Positions 41,895-50,775 of a DNA stretch of 64,000 bases are shown here, in pieces. The stretch is from NCBI RefSeq assembly GCF_000430505.1, contig NZ_KE387153.1, forward strand, positions 296,542-360,541, read 5' to 3'. The stretch is from Eisenibacter elegans DSM 3317. Its GTDB lineage: Bacteria; Bacteroidota; Bacteroidia; Cytophagales; Microscillaceae. The number at the start of each line of letters is the position of its first letter. The stretch's first letter is position 1. The notes beneath the pieces were generated by a model. That model did no database searches. It saw only the letters and a list, made by a program, of their open reading frames with translations, and was not told the origin of the DNA. A program made the position numbers and the translations under genes.

Positions 41895-41983
41895 AGCAAA
41901 TGAGTTCTGATTTTGTTCCTATCCTTTAACCGTTATTGCCTGTGGATAGTTTCTTTAATGTTTTTCACACTCTGGTTTTGACC

Positions 41984-42430
41984 TTATTTTTTAAACATTC
42001 GCCTATAAATGGGCTTTCGATAGGCAAACTGCAACCACAAGGCCGGGTACATCAAGCAATCCATCAGCCAGCCTCCGGGGGTGTGGTATTGTACATCATC
42101 AACGATGAGGCTACCGCCATCCGGTTGGGCTATCATTCGGTGGTGGTGTTTCCATTTTTTGAGGAAGAAAGGGAGCTTGGCTCCCTCGTCTACAAATAGC
42201 CAGGCCTGCCCTTCGAGGTGTTCGTGATGAGTGATGTAAGCCTCCCAAGTTTGCCAAAAAAAGACAAACCACAGCTTAATCACCACCTTGTCGCCGGTCA
42301 GGCAGCCATCAAATCGCTCTAGCCTCACCTTGGGGAACGGAGGGTTTAGGCTCAGGAATAGCTCTTGGGTAAAGCCCTCAAATACCTGATTGTATGGCTG
42401 TTGTACTTTAGTCTGAAGACATAGTCGCAT
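41984..42430 (-). CDS. SRPBCC-like ligand-binding domain protein
   Basis: 148 residues without signal peptide. The pattern of an N-terminal strand with QVFEGFTQELFLSLNPPFPKVRLERFDG, a central WEAYITHHEH and LPFFLKKWKHHHRM, and a C-terminal amphipathic helix fits the START/polyketide-cyclase fold. The function is unknown. It is 60 bp downstream of the TPMT-like gene on the same strand and may be co-transcribed. Confidence 0.65.
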   Translation of the reverse strand: MRLCLQTKVQQPYNQVFEGFTQELFLSLNPPFPKVRLERFDGCLTGDKVVIKLWFVFFWQTWEAYITHHEHLEGQAWLFVDEGAKLPFFLKKWKHHHRMIAQPDGGSLIVDDVQYHTPGGWLMDCLMYPALWLQFAYRKPIYRRMFKK

Positions 42431-42490
42431 TGCTTTCGGAAATTGGTGGGGTATATATACTCAATGGAAGTTAGCTTGGGGGCAATGTGC

Positions 42491-43090
42491 TCACCCCAGT
42501 TGCCAAACGAAGAACCATTCTGTTCCGGCTCTTGGGGGAATACTGTTATGACACAACGCGCTGTGTTTGCGCTGTAGGTATGGCTCAAAAAGAGGGATAT
42601 AGTCCTCGGCGCTGCCTCCAAAGGGTGGGTGTTGGTTGTTTTCAAATACCTGATGAAACCATACCCCTGCTAGCCGGCCTTTGGGTGCCAAAAGTTGCGC
42701 CATCTTGGCGGCATATTCTGCGCGCAGTTTTGGGTCGAGGGCACAGAAAAAAGTTTGTTCCAGAATCAGGTCATACTCCCCTTGATGGGCAAAAAAATCC
42801 GCCTGTATGAGCTGTTCCTTCGGGAAATCGGGATGTTGGGCCGCAAAAGCTTGGAGAGGCGCTTCGGCCCAATCCAACACAACCACCTGTCGAAAACCTT
42901 GTTGCCAAAGGTAGGCTGCTTCGTAGGCATTGCCTGCACCGGGCAGCAAAATACGCAAATTTTTATCCTCCAACTGGTCGATGTAGGCCTTGAGCGGTGT
43001 AGAGGGGGCGCCTATATCCCAGCCAATCTGCGACTGTTCGTAGCGGGCTTGCCAAAAATCAGGAGTAAGTGAAGGTACTGAAGAAGACAT
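42491..43090 (-). CDS. TPMT-family methyltransferase
   Basis: 199 residues. FWQARYEQSQIGWDIGAPS is the diagnostic N-terminus of the thiopurine S-methyltransferase family. The SAM loop is ILLPGAGNAYEAAYLW, followed by VVVLDWAEAP and YDLILEQTFFCALDP. Such bacterial enzymes methylate thiols, halides or metalloids such as selenium or tellurium. The substrate is not determined. Confidence 0.92.
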   Translation of the reverse strand: MSSSVPSLTPDFWQARYEQSQIGWDIGAPSTPLKAYIDQLEDKNLRILLPGAGNAYEAAYLWQQGFRQVVVLDWAEAPLQAFAAQHPDFPKEQLIQADFFAHQGEYDLILEQTFFCALDPKLRAEYAAKMAQLLAPKGRLAGVWFHQVFENNQHPPFGGSAEDYIPLFEPYLQRKHSALCHNSIPPRAGTEWFFVWQLG

Positions 43091-43150
43091 TTTAGGCTTA
43101 TTTTTTGTGTAAAGGTGAATAGCTCACGGTCATAAAGCTAAAAAAAGCCT

Positions 43151-43158
43151 TATATTTG
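43151..43158 (+). promoter_or_regulatory. Candidate -7 box for the GAF/PAS sensor gene
   Basis: TATATTTG matches TAnnTTTG, 107 bp before ATG 43265, in a gap between divergent genes. Confidence 0.4.
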
Positions 43159-43264
43159 CTTACACAAGCAAGTGAGCCGCTACCAAAGCAAACAGGCTTG
43201 GCTTGGCAAAAGTTTTCCCCAAGCCCCAGTCTTTCTCTTTTGCAAACCTGTAGGCACATCCATT

Positions 43265-46099
43265 ATGGCACAAAGACTCAGACTACGCAACTCGGCACGT
43301 ATTCGTACAGCCCTGTTTTTCAACTTTTTCCTCATTACGATTACTACCAGTTATATCCTAACAGGTAGCTATTTTGTCAGTTTGGAGAAATACCAAATAC
43401 TTTTGGAGGCGGTAGACCAAAACATCAACACGGCCAACCAATTGGTAGTGTATGCCAACCAACTGGCTCGTGATAAGGCCAGTGTGCGGCCTGCTATTGA
43501 TGAAGCGACCAACAGTATCGACCTGAATCTCAATATCTTGAATCAAGGTGGTGTTTATGAATTTAATCGGCAGAGCTACGAGCTTCCGCCCTGCGACCCT
43601 AATCTTACGGGTTCACTAACAGAGATTTATAAGGTTTGGAAGGAATTCAAAAAACAAATAGAGCAAATCCGGCGTACTCCGGCATTTATCCAGAGTGGGA
43701 TTATATCTATCCCCAATCCTTCGATGCAAAACCAGCTCAATACTCTCGAAAACCTACTCGAAGAACTGACCGTAGCCAGCAACAAGTTTAAGCGCGGTTA
43801 TAGCCAAATTTCGGAAGAGAAAAAAGACAATGCCAACAACCTTCTCTTGGTGCTTTTCTTGATCAACCTAGGTTTTATTGCTTTTGGTTTGTTATTGTTG
43901 CGCTGGCTGATATTCTTGCCACTCAAAAGGGTAACTTCTGTAGCCGAATTGATTGCCGACGGAGATCTGAGCCGCAAAATAGACTTACAGACAGAGAACG
44001 AAGTAGGGTTGATTAGCGACGCGCTCAACCGACTGATTGATAAGATTCGGGATGCGACGGACTTTATCCGCACAATTGAAGAAGGAAATCTTGATGTAGA
44101 ATATACCAGCGACGAAAGCATAGAAAGCGATACGCTGGCGCTTGCCCTCATCGAAATGCGTGAGCGGATGAAGCAAGTAGCCTCCCAAGAACGAGAGCGT
44201 TCTTGGGTTACGGAAGGCTTGGCCAAGTTTGCCGAAATCTTACAAACACATAACAACAACACCGAACGCCTCGCCTATGAGATTATCGCCAATATCGTTC
44301 GGTACACCAATGCTACTCAAGGGGCACTCTTTGTGGTCAATCGCGACGACCCTCAGGATGTACACCTGTCTTTAGCGGCAGCCTACGCTTACGAAAGGCG
44401 CAAATACCGTAGCAAACGCATCGATATAGGTGAGACCTTGGCTGGCCAAGCTTATAAAGATATGGATACCATCTACTTAACCGAAATCCCCGAGAACTAT
44501 GTCGAAATCAGCTCGGGTATGGGTGGTGCGCGCCCACGCTGCCTGCTGATCATACCACTGAAAATCAATGAAATAGCTTACGGCATCATCGAACTAGCCT
44601 CTTTCCAAGAGTTCAAGCCTTATGAGATAGAGTTTTTGGAACGCCTAGGCGAAAACGTAGCCGCTACCCTGAATAGCACCCAGTCTAACGAACGCACCAA
44701 GGCCTTGCTCGAAGAGTCTAATGCCATTACGCTACAAATGCAGGAACAAGAGCGCGAAATGGCACGCAACCTCGAACAACTTCAGCGTGCACAAGAAGAG
44801 ATGCGTAAGAACGAAGAAATCCTCTCGGCACAATCTTATACCCTCCAAAATACACTCATCAACGCCGAACTGGATATGCAGGGGCGTATCATCACGGTCA
44901 ATAAGTTGTTTTTGGATACCATGGGTATCAAGGAATCGGCAGAAAGCCTAGTAGGGCGCGATTACCGAACATTTATCCCTGCTTATGATGAGTATGCCGT
45001 ACGCGAGTTTGAAGAAATATGGGACTTGCTCAAAAATGGTAAGCCAGCCTCTGGCTCCTATAAACGCCTAGCTAGCAACGGTATGGAGAAGTGGATACGG
45101 GCTACTTATTCTCCCATCAATGACAAAAACGGCAAGCCCTACAAGGTCATTAAAGCAGGGTTTGACGTAACACTGGAGAAAAACGCTCGCCTCGACTTCC
45201 AACAACAGCTTGATTCTTTCCGCCGATTCAATGCTGTAGTAGAGTTTGATGTAGAGGGCAACTTCTTGGAAGTCAATGAGATTTTCACCCAGATTATGGG
45301 CTATACCAAAGCAGAGCTAGTAGGACGGCCTCATACCCTTGTTGTCCCTCCTGAAGAAGCTGAAAGCGAAGAATTTAAAGAGCTTTGGGCGCGATTGCAG
45401 CGCGGCGAGTTTTACTCTGCCGAAATGCGCCGTATTACCAAATATGGGGAAGAGGTTTGGTTGCAAGGTAGCTTCAACCCCATCTTGGACAACAACGGTA
45501 AGCCCTACAAAATCATTGAATTTATCATTGATATTACCGAACGCAAAAAAGCTGAAAAGGCCATCATCGCCAGCCAAAGAGAGACTGAATCGAAAGAGTC
45601 GAACCTTCGGGCCATCATCAATAACACCGATGAAATCATCATCACGATGAACAGCCAACTGCTTATCAGCGGCTTCAACGAAAAGGCCCGTGCAACCTAT
45701 GAAGATATGGGTATTCAATTGGCCAACGGCTTGCCTATCAGTGAGACATTCCCCAAAAACAAAACCACTGAGTTTGAGGAGTTATATCAACGTTGCCTCA
45801 ATGGCGAAAAGTTTAGCATCGAAGAATTTATACACAACTACCGCACCCATACAGCCTCGTTGTATGAGATGACTTTCTACCCCACTACTGATGCTCAGGG
45901 TGCAGTCAATGGAGTGGCGATGTTTGCCAAAGACCTTACCGAAATTCGCAAGAAAGAAAAGGAGTTTGACAAACTACAACGGCAAGTAAAAACACAGCGA
46001 CAGTCTATCGAAAAACTGGAAAAAACCCGCTCCGAGTTGCGCAAAGAACTTAAAGCCAAGGAAGAAGAACTACAGCAAGTGCAAAAATCATCGGAGTAA
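43265..46099 (+). CDS. Membrane sensor with HAMP, GAF and three PAS domains, no output domain
   Basis: 944 residues from ATG 43265. Layout: membrane helix (about 17-38); extracytoplasmic helical region (40-190); membrane helix (192-219); HAMP (220-270) with a linker; GAF (335-490); coiled coil (500-550); PAS1 (555-665); PAS2 (675-790); PAS3 (800-905); C-terminal coiled coil (905-944). Repeated VxKAGFDVTLEKN- and IEFIIDITERKKAE-type ends mark PAS-PAC units. No HisKA, ATPase, GGDEF, EAL or phosphatase domain is present. It must signal through a partner protein or act as a scaffold. The gene is monocistronic with a promoter-like box. Confidence 0.9.
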   Translation: MAQRLRLRNSARIRTALFFNFFLITITTSYILTGSYFVSLEKYQILLEAVDQNINTANQLVVYANQLARDKASVRPAIDEATNSIDLNLNILNQGGVYEFNRQSYELPPCDPNLTGSLTEIYKVWKEFKKQIEQIRRTPAFIQSGIISIPNPSMQNQLNTLENLLEELTVASNKFKRGYSQISEEKKDNANNLLLVLFLINLGFIAFGLLLLRWLIFLPLKRVTSVAELIADGDLSRKIDLQTENEVGLISDALNRLIDKIRDATDFIRTIEEGNLDVEYTSDESIESDTLALALIEMRERMKQVASQERERSWVTEGLAKFAEILQTHNNNTERLAYEIIANIVRYTNATQGALFVVNRDDPQDVHLSLAAAYAYERRKYRSKRIDIGETLAGQAYKDMDTIYLTEIPENYVEISSGMGGARPRCLLIIPLKINEIAYGIIELASFQEFKPYEIEFLERLGENVAATLNSTQSNERTKALLEESNAITLQMQEQEREMARNLEQLQRAQEEMRKNEEILSAQSYTLQNTLINAELDMQGRIITVNKLFLDTMGIKESAESLVGRDYRTFIPAYDEYAVREFEEIWDLLKNGKPASGSYKRLASNGMEKWIRATYSPINDKNGKPYKVIKAGFDVTLEKNARLDFQQQLDSFRRFNAVVEFDVEGNFLEVNEIFTQIMGYTKAELVGRPHTLVVPPEEAESEEFKELWARLQRGEFYSAEMRRITKYGEEVWLQGSFNPILDNNGKPYKIIEFIIDITERKKAEKAIIASQRETESKESNLRAIINNTDEIIITMNSQLLISGFNEKARATYEDMGIQLANGLPISETFPKNKTTEFEELYQRCLNGEKFSIEEFIHNYRTHTASLYEMTFYPTTDAQGAVNGVAMFAKDLTEIRKKEKEFDKLQRQVKTQRQSIEKLEKTRSELRKELKAKEEELQQVQKSSE

Positions 46100-46237
46100 C
46101 TCCGAGCTGGTATTTGCCTGCCTAAGGCAATAAGCTGCATAGCACAAAACCAAGGCGAAAAAAAACAATCCCGCAAGCAAGTTGTTTATTGTACAAGAAC
46201 ATATTGTTCACACTTACACAAACTAAACTTGTTGCTT

Positions 46238-46816
46238 ATGAAAAAGCTCCTGCTCTCATTTGTTATTGCGCTGTTTATCAGTCCCTTGGTATTGTTGACT
46301 AGCTGTGGCGGCGGTGGAGAAACCGAAGCCCAAGACAGCGAACTGACCGAAACCGAGATGGAACCACAAGAAGAGGAAGTGGCTCCAATGGAAGAAGCTC
46401 CAAAGGCAATCGTAGCCTTGGCGCAGAGCAACCCTGAACTATCTACGCTAGTGGCTGCCCTCCAAGCCGCCGGCCTAGTAGAAGCCCTAGAAGGTGACGG
46501 CCCCTTTACTGTATTTGCTCCTACCAACGAAGCTTTTGCTGCTCTTGGCGAAACCCTTGACGAACTGCTAAAGCCCGAAAACAAGGAAAGACTGGCCAAT
46601 ATCTTGAAGTATCACGTAGTGCAAGGTTCGGTAATGTCTTCTGACCTAACCGACAACCAAAAAGCCGCCACACTCAATGGCGCTGAAATCACCATCAATA
46701 CTGCCGACGGTGTACAACTCAACCAAAAAGCCAAGGTAACTGCTGCCGACGTAACAGCCCTCAATGGCGTAGTACACATCATCGATGCCGTAATCTTGCC
46801 ACCCAATGCTCAATAA
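46238..46816 (+). CDS. Fasciclin (FAS1) domain lipoprotein
   Basis: 192 residues from ATG 46238; an in-frame TTG 9 bp upstream is unlikely. The lipobox is LLTSC (Cys about 24), then an acidic Glu-rich linker (about 28-55) and one FAS1 domain (about 58-190) with the H1/H2 blocks LSTLVAALQAAGL, FTVFAPTNEAFAAL and LKYHVVQG, NGVVHIIDAVILP. FAS1 domains mediate adhesion or matrix contact. It should sit on the cell surface or periplasmic face of the membrane. Confidence 0.94.
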   Translation: MKKLLLSFVIALFISPLVLLTSCGGGGETEAQDSELTETEMEPQEEEVAPMEEAPKAIVALAQSNPELSTLVAALQAAGLVEALEGDGPFTVFAPTNEAFAALGETLDELLKPENKERLANILKYHVVQGSVMSSDLTDNQKAATLNGAEITINTADGVQLNQKAKVTAADVTALNGVVHIIDAVILPPNAQ

Positions 46817-46845
46817 TTGCTAAAAACATAAAAATTTAGCATTTT

Positions 46846-46874
46846 AGACCCTTCTTCGGAAGGGTTTTTTGTTT
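46846..46874 (+). terminator. Terminator with UUCG tetraloop
   Basis: ACCCTTC and GAAGGGT pair around TTCG, followed by six T. It ends the fasciclin gene. Confidence 0.92.
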
Positions 46875-46936
46875 TTCCATCATTATTTTTTTGCTACCTT
46901 AGCCTGCTCAATCATACTGATAGCCTTATTCTGCGT

Positions 46937-47515
46937 ATGCTACTCCTTGGTTTGTTTGCATTTTTTGCCGCCTTGACGGTCGGTTCGGGCTTGGTAGTCT
47001 TGGCTACCCGCCAGCTTTTGTATGCCGCCTTCGCCCTTTTGGGTGCGCTCTTGGGCATTGCTGCGCTTTATGCCCTAGCCGCCGCTGAGTTTATCGCCGT
47101 AGCACAGTTGGTGGTGTATGTAGGAGGTATTTTGGTCTTGCTGATTTTTGGTATTATGCTTACCCACAAAGCCCCCGACAGCTTACAAATGCTCTTACAC
47201 GAGCGCATTGTCAAGCCTGCCGAAGGCCCTGTGTCGCCGGCAAGAGGCCTCTGGTTGGGGGTGTTGTTGAGCTTGTTGCTGTTTGCAGGATTGGCCTACC
47301 TTATTCATTTGGCCGATTTTGAGCACCGCCCTTGGATAGAAGAAGCTGTCGCTCGTCCCCTTCCGGCTACCTACCAAACCACGCCCGCCCTTGGCTACCA
47401 ACTAATGACCTACGCCTTGTTGGCCTTTGAAGTATCAGCCCTCATCCTCTTGGTGGCGCTTGTGGGTGCTGCTGTCATCGCTGCTCATCCTACCAAAACA
47501 GATTCTCAAGACTAA
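46937..47515 (+). CDS. nuoJ: NADH-quinone oxidoreductase subunit NuoJ
   Basis: 192 residues with five membrane helices. The conserved EFIAVAQLVVYVGGILVLLIFGIML segment, including the proton-path Glu, and DSLQM after it identify NuoJ. It belongs to the membrane arm of complex I. The stop (TAATG) overlaps the start of the next gene by 1 bp. The following gene is not nuoK but an LRR protein, and nuoL, nuoM and nuoN do not follow. Confidence 0.93.
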   Translation: MLLLGLFAFFAALTVGSGLVVLATRQLLYAAFALLGALLGIAALYALAAAEFIAVAQLVVYVGGILVLLIFGIMLTHKAPDSLQMLLHERIVKPAEGPVSPARGLWLGVLLSLLLFAGLAYLIHLADFEHRPWIEEAVARPLPATYQTTPALGYQLMTYALLAFEVSALILLVALVGAAVIAAHPTKTDSQD

Positions 47516-48402
47516 TGCAACGATTCTCAATATTCAGTCTTTGCTTCATGCTGTGGGCAGCCACACTACCCGCCCAAGGCTATCTCGACGAGGTGCGCGA
47601 GCGGATGGAGTTTTTGCAAAAAGACCCTACTTATACCTCCCTAACAGAGGCCTTGGCCAACCCTGAGGCTGTCAAGATTTTGAACTTGAGTAAAAAAGAC
47701 CTGCGCGAACTCCCTGCCACCATCGGCTTACTCAAAAACCTACACACACTCAACCTCTCCGGTAACCGCCTGCGGGAGCTGCCCGAAAGCATTGGCCGCC
47801 TCAGCAACTTGCGGATACTGATTGTTTCGAGCAATAAAAAACTGCGGGCTTTGCCCAATAGTTTGGGCGAATTGCACAAGCTCGAACTACTCGATGTCTA
47901 TGGCAACCGCCTGCGGGAGCTGCCCGAAAGCATTGGCCAGCTCAAAAAGCTACACACCCTACAGGTAGGCTACAACCGCCTGAGGGAGTTGCCTTCTAAC
48001 ATTTGTCAAATTGATAGCCTGACCCTACTCTATGCCTATGGTAACAAACTACGCTACATCCCTTCTTGTGTAGGGCAAATGCAAACCCTCCGGCGCATTC
48101 GCCTAAGCAAGAACAAACTCGACCACCTACCGGCAGATCTTGGCGGATGGCAAGCCGTAACCGAATTGCATTTATACAAAAACAAACTCCGAGAGTTGCC
48201 CCACACCTTGGCCGATACTCCCCAGTTGGTACGCCTCGACCTGAGCTACAACCCCCTCCGGCAGCTCCCCGAAGTGCTAGGGCGCATGCCCCAGCTCGAA
48301 CTACTCTTTTGGTGGAAGCCCAAAATCCCTGCCGAAGCCCAACGCGGACTTCAAATCCAACTCCCTAATACCCGCATTCAGTGGGAAGCCCAACGTGATT
48401 AG
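47515..48402 (+). CDS. Secreted leucine-rich-repeat protein inside the nuo operon
   Basis: 295 residues with a signal peptide ending TLPAQG. Residues about 50-270 are nine to ten LRR units of 23 residues with NRLRELPESIG cores; two are almost identical at the DNA level (CCGCCTGCGGGAGCTGCCCG occurs at 47766 and 47909). The C-terminus is WWKPKIP-like. It resembles plant-type/small-GTPase-associated LRRs. The start overlaps the nuoJ stop and its stop is 9 bp before nuoK, so it is fully co-transcribed with complex I genes. Confidence 0.9.
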   Translation: MQRFSIFSLCFMLWAATLPAQGYLDEVRERMEFLQKDPTYTSLTEALANPEAVKILNLSKKDLRELPATIGLLKNLHTLNLSGNRLRELPESIGRLSNLRILIVSSNKKLRALPNSLGELHKLELLDVYGNRLRELPESIGQLKKLHTLQVGYNRLRELPSNICQIDSLTLLYAYGNKLRYIPSCVGQMQTLRRIRLSKNKLDHLPADLGGWQAVTELHLYKNKLRELPHTLADTPQLVRLDLSYNPLRQLPEVLGRMPQLELLFWWKPKIPAEAQRGLQIQLPNTRIQWEAQRD

Positions 48403-48411
48403 CCCCCAACA

Positions 48412-48720
48412 ATGATGATTCCGGTAAGTTATTTTCTCTACATCTCTGCTTTTTTGTTTAGTGCGGGCGTATTGGCCGTTGTCAGCAAGCGCCACGCCAT
48501 CGTTGTACTGATGGGTATTGAGCTGATGCTCAACGCCGCCAACCTCAACCTAGTGGCCTTCAGCCAGTATGACCCCGTCCGCCTACAGGGCCAGACCTTT
48601 GCCCTTTTTGTCATCGTGGTGGCCGCCGCCGAAATCAGTGTAGGCCTTGCTATCGTCATCAGGGTATACCGCTATTATCGCACAGTTTGGTTGGACGAAG
48701 TCCACCAACTCAAAGGTTAG
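48412..48720 (+). CDS. nuoK: NADH-quinone oxidoreductase subunit NuoK
   Basis: 102 residues with three membrane helices. Conserved Glu residues lie in VLMGIELMLNAANLNLVAF and in AAAEISVGLAIVI, as needed for proton pumping. The C-terminus overlaps the 3' end of the convergent alpha/beta hydrolase gene by 11 bp. No further nuo genes follow on this strand, so the complex I set is split. Confidence 0.95.
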   Translation: MMIPVSYFLYISAFLFSAGVLAVVSKRHAIVVLMGIELMLNAANLNLVAFSQYDPVRLQGQTFALFVIVVAAAEISVGLAIVIRVYRYYRTVWLDEVHQLKG

Positions 48721-49705
48721 CTCCTAGTACTTCTTGTACAAACCGTAACGCCCGTTGCTCCGACCAATATTGCTTGGCACGAGCCTGAGCAGGTACAAAC
48801 CCACAGTGCCCGCCTTTTTGGGGCATCTCCAAAAAAACATCCGACAAGGCAGCCACTTCCTGCTGAGGGTAGCATTCGGGGGCTAAAAATGGGTCGTTGG
48901 CTGCATTGACAATCAGGGTCGGAATACGGATACCTTCCAAAAACTGCTTCGCACTACACTGGCGGTAGTAATCCTGCGCAGAGGCAAAGCCGTGGAGCGG
49001 CGCGGTATAATAATTGTCAAAATCTTCGATAGTCCGCACTTTTTGCATCAGCTTGGGGTCGATGGCTTCGGGCATCAATGCGGCCTTTTGGCGCACCTTT
49101 TGGGCAAAATCTCGTAAAAAAACCTTCAAATACACATAATTTGCCTTGGTGGAGAGGCGCTTGGAGCTAGAGGCCAAGTCGCAAGGGGTAGAAAATGCAA
49201 TAGCAGCCTTCAAACCTTGAGGCGTGTTACGGCCTCGCTCCCCTACATATTTGAGCGTAAGGCTGCCACCCAAGCTAAAGCCTATCAGCATCATCCGTTG
49301 GTAGCCCAGCCCTAGGGCGTGTGTGATAACCGTGTGTAAGTCGTCGGTAGCGCCGGCGTGATAAAAACGCGGCAGCCGATTCATCTCCCCACTACAGCTA
49401 CGATAGTTCCAAGCCAGGGCATCCCAACCCTCCTGTCCAAACGCCCGCGCCATCCCCAACACATAAGGTCGCATGGACGAACCTTCAAGCCCGTGCGAAA
49501 GAATGACCAAGGAGCGGCTACGCCCCTGATTGGGTTGACACAATGACCAGTCCAAGTCTAAAAAATCACCGTCTGGTGTTTCAAGACGCTCCCGCCGGTA
49601 GGGAACATCCTTGATGCGGCGAAACTCCGAAGGGAAAAGCGTTTGCAAATGCCCGTTGAAAAGTATCGGAGAGGCCTGATAATCAGAGTGTGGTAGTAAT
49701 GGCAT
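48710..49705 (-). CDS. YheT-like alpha/beta hydrolase
   Basis: 331 residues. The family begins with an IFNGHLQTLFPSEFR motif typical of YheT/EMB8 proteins. HGLEGSS forms the oxyanion region, GFSLGGSLTLKY carries the nucleophile Ser, and NAANDPFLAPE and GGHCGF carry the catalytic Asp and His. Likely an esterase or lipase of unknown substrate. It overlaps nuoK tail-to-tail. Confidence 0.92.
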   Translation of the reverse strand: MPLLPHSDYQASPILFNGHLQTLFPSEFRRIKDVPYRRERLETPDGDFLDLDWSLCQPNQGRSRSLVILSHGLEGSSMRPYVLGMARAFGQEGWDALAWNYRSCSGEMNRLPRFYHAGATDDLHTVITHALGLGYQRMMLIGFSLGGSLTLKYVGERGRNTPQGLKAAIAFSTPCDLASSSKRLSTKANYVYLKVFLRDFAQKVRQKAALMPEAIDPKLMQKVRTIEDFDNYYTAPLHGFASAQDYYRQCSAKQFLEGIRIPTLIVNAANDPFLAPECYPQQEVAALSDVFLEMPQKGGHCGFVPAQARAKQYWSEQRALRFVQEVLGANL

Positions 49706-49944
49706 AACGCAAATTTGTTAAAAATTACCCGTTGGAACAAACCACCTCCAAAATAATCCTTAGTATTTTCTTGTCCTAGGTTATGATTTTGCAAAAAGCT
49801 ACCCTCCGAGGGTTGGCTAGGGCTTTGGGCAGGAAACCTTTTGAAGAAACTGTAGGTTTTTGTTAAAAACGTTTAAACGTTTAATGTTATAACTCATAAA
49901 CCTGTCACTCTCTATTTATCTTGATTTTTAACGCTGATACGCCT

Positions 49945-50769
49945 ATGAACAGTCCCAAAATTACTAGCCTTTCAGCAGCCATCGCGGCCAATGTTCAATC
50001 AGGACAAAGCTTGGCCTTAGAAGGGTTTACGCATCTAATTCCCTTTGCAGCAGCCCACGAGCTGATTCGGCAGGGTCTCCGCGACCTGACCCTCATCCGT
50101 ATGACGCCTGATTTGGTGTATGACCAGCTGATAGGGGCTGGCTGTGTTCGCAAAATCATTTTTAGCTGGGGTGGCAACCCGGGGGTAGGTTCGCTGCATC
50201 GGTTCAGAGATGCCTACGAGCAGGGCTATCCGCAGCCCCTCGAAATCGAAGAATATAGCCACGCCGCCATGGCCAATGCCTATCAGGCCGGGGCTTCGGG
50301 ATTGCCTTTTGCCGTATTGCGCGGCTTCTTGGGTACTGACTTAGCAAGGCTCAACCCCGAACATATCCGCTGGGTAACCTGTCCGTTTACTGGCGAAAGC
50401 TTGGCCGCCGTGCGTGCCCTACAGCCCGATGTAACCATTATCCACGCCCAACAAGCCGACCGCGAAGGCAATGTACGCCTGTGGGGTATTGTGGGGGTGC
50501 AGAAAGAAGCAGCGCTAGCAGCCCAAAAAGTAGTAGTTACGGTAGAAGAAATCGTAGACAAGTTTGAGGGCTCCGCCAATGATTGCATCATCCCACACTG
50601 GGTTATCAATAACGTGGCGCTTGTGCCCAAAGGCGCTGCCCCCTCTTATGCAATGGGCTATTACAAACGCAACAACGCCTTTTATTTGGCTTGGGATGAG
50701 ATTGCCCGCTCACGCGAGGGCTTTCAGCAATGGATAGCGCAACAAATACTTAGCAACCCCCAACACTAA
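49945..50769 (+). CDS. 3-oxoadipate / glutaconate-type CoA-transferase, subunit A
   Basis: 274 residues from ATG 49945. The fold is that of class I CoA-transferase alpha subunits (GctA/PcaI-like): SLALEGFTHLIPFAAAHE, FSWGGNPGVGSLHRFRDA, CPFTGESLAAVRAL and HAQQADREGNVRLWG. It pairs with the following gene, which starts 6 bp after its stop. Together they should transfer CoA from succinyl-CoA to 3-oxoadipate. The neighbouring thiolase and maleylacetate reductase make this substrate likely. Confidence 0.88.
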   Translation: MNSPKITSLSAAIAANVQSGQSLALEGFTHLIPFAAAHELIRQGLRDLTLIRMTPDLVYDQLIGAGCVRKIIFSWGGNPGVGSLHRFRDAYEQGYPQPLEIEEYSHAAMANAYQAGASGLPFAVLRGFLGTDLARLNPEHIRWVTCPFTGESLAAVRALQPDVTIIHAQQADREGNVRLWGIVGVQKEAALAAQKVVVTVEEIVDKFEGSANDCIIPHWVINNVALVPKGAAPSYAMGYYKRNNAFYLAWDEIARSREGFQQWIAQQILSNPQH

Positions 50770-50775
50770 TACCTT

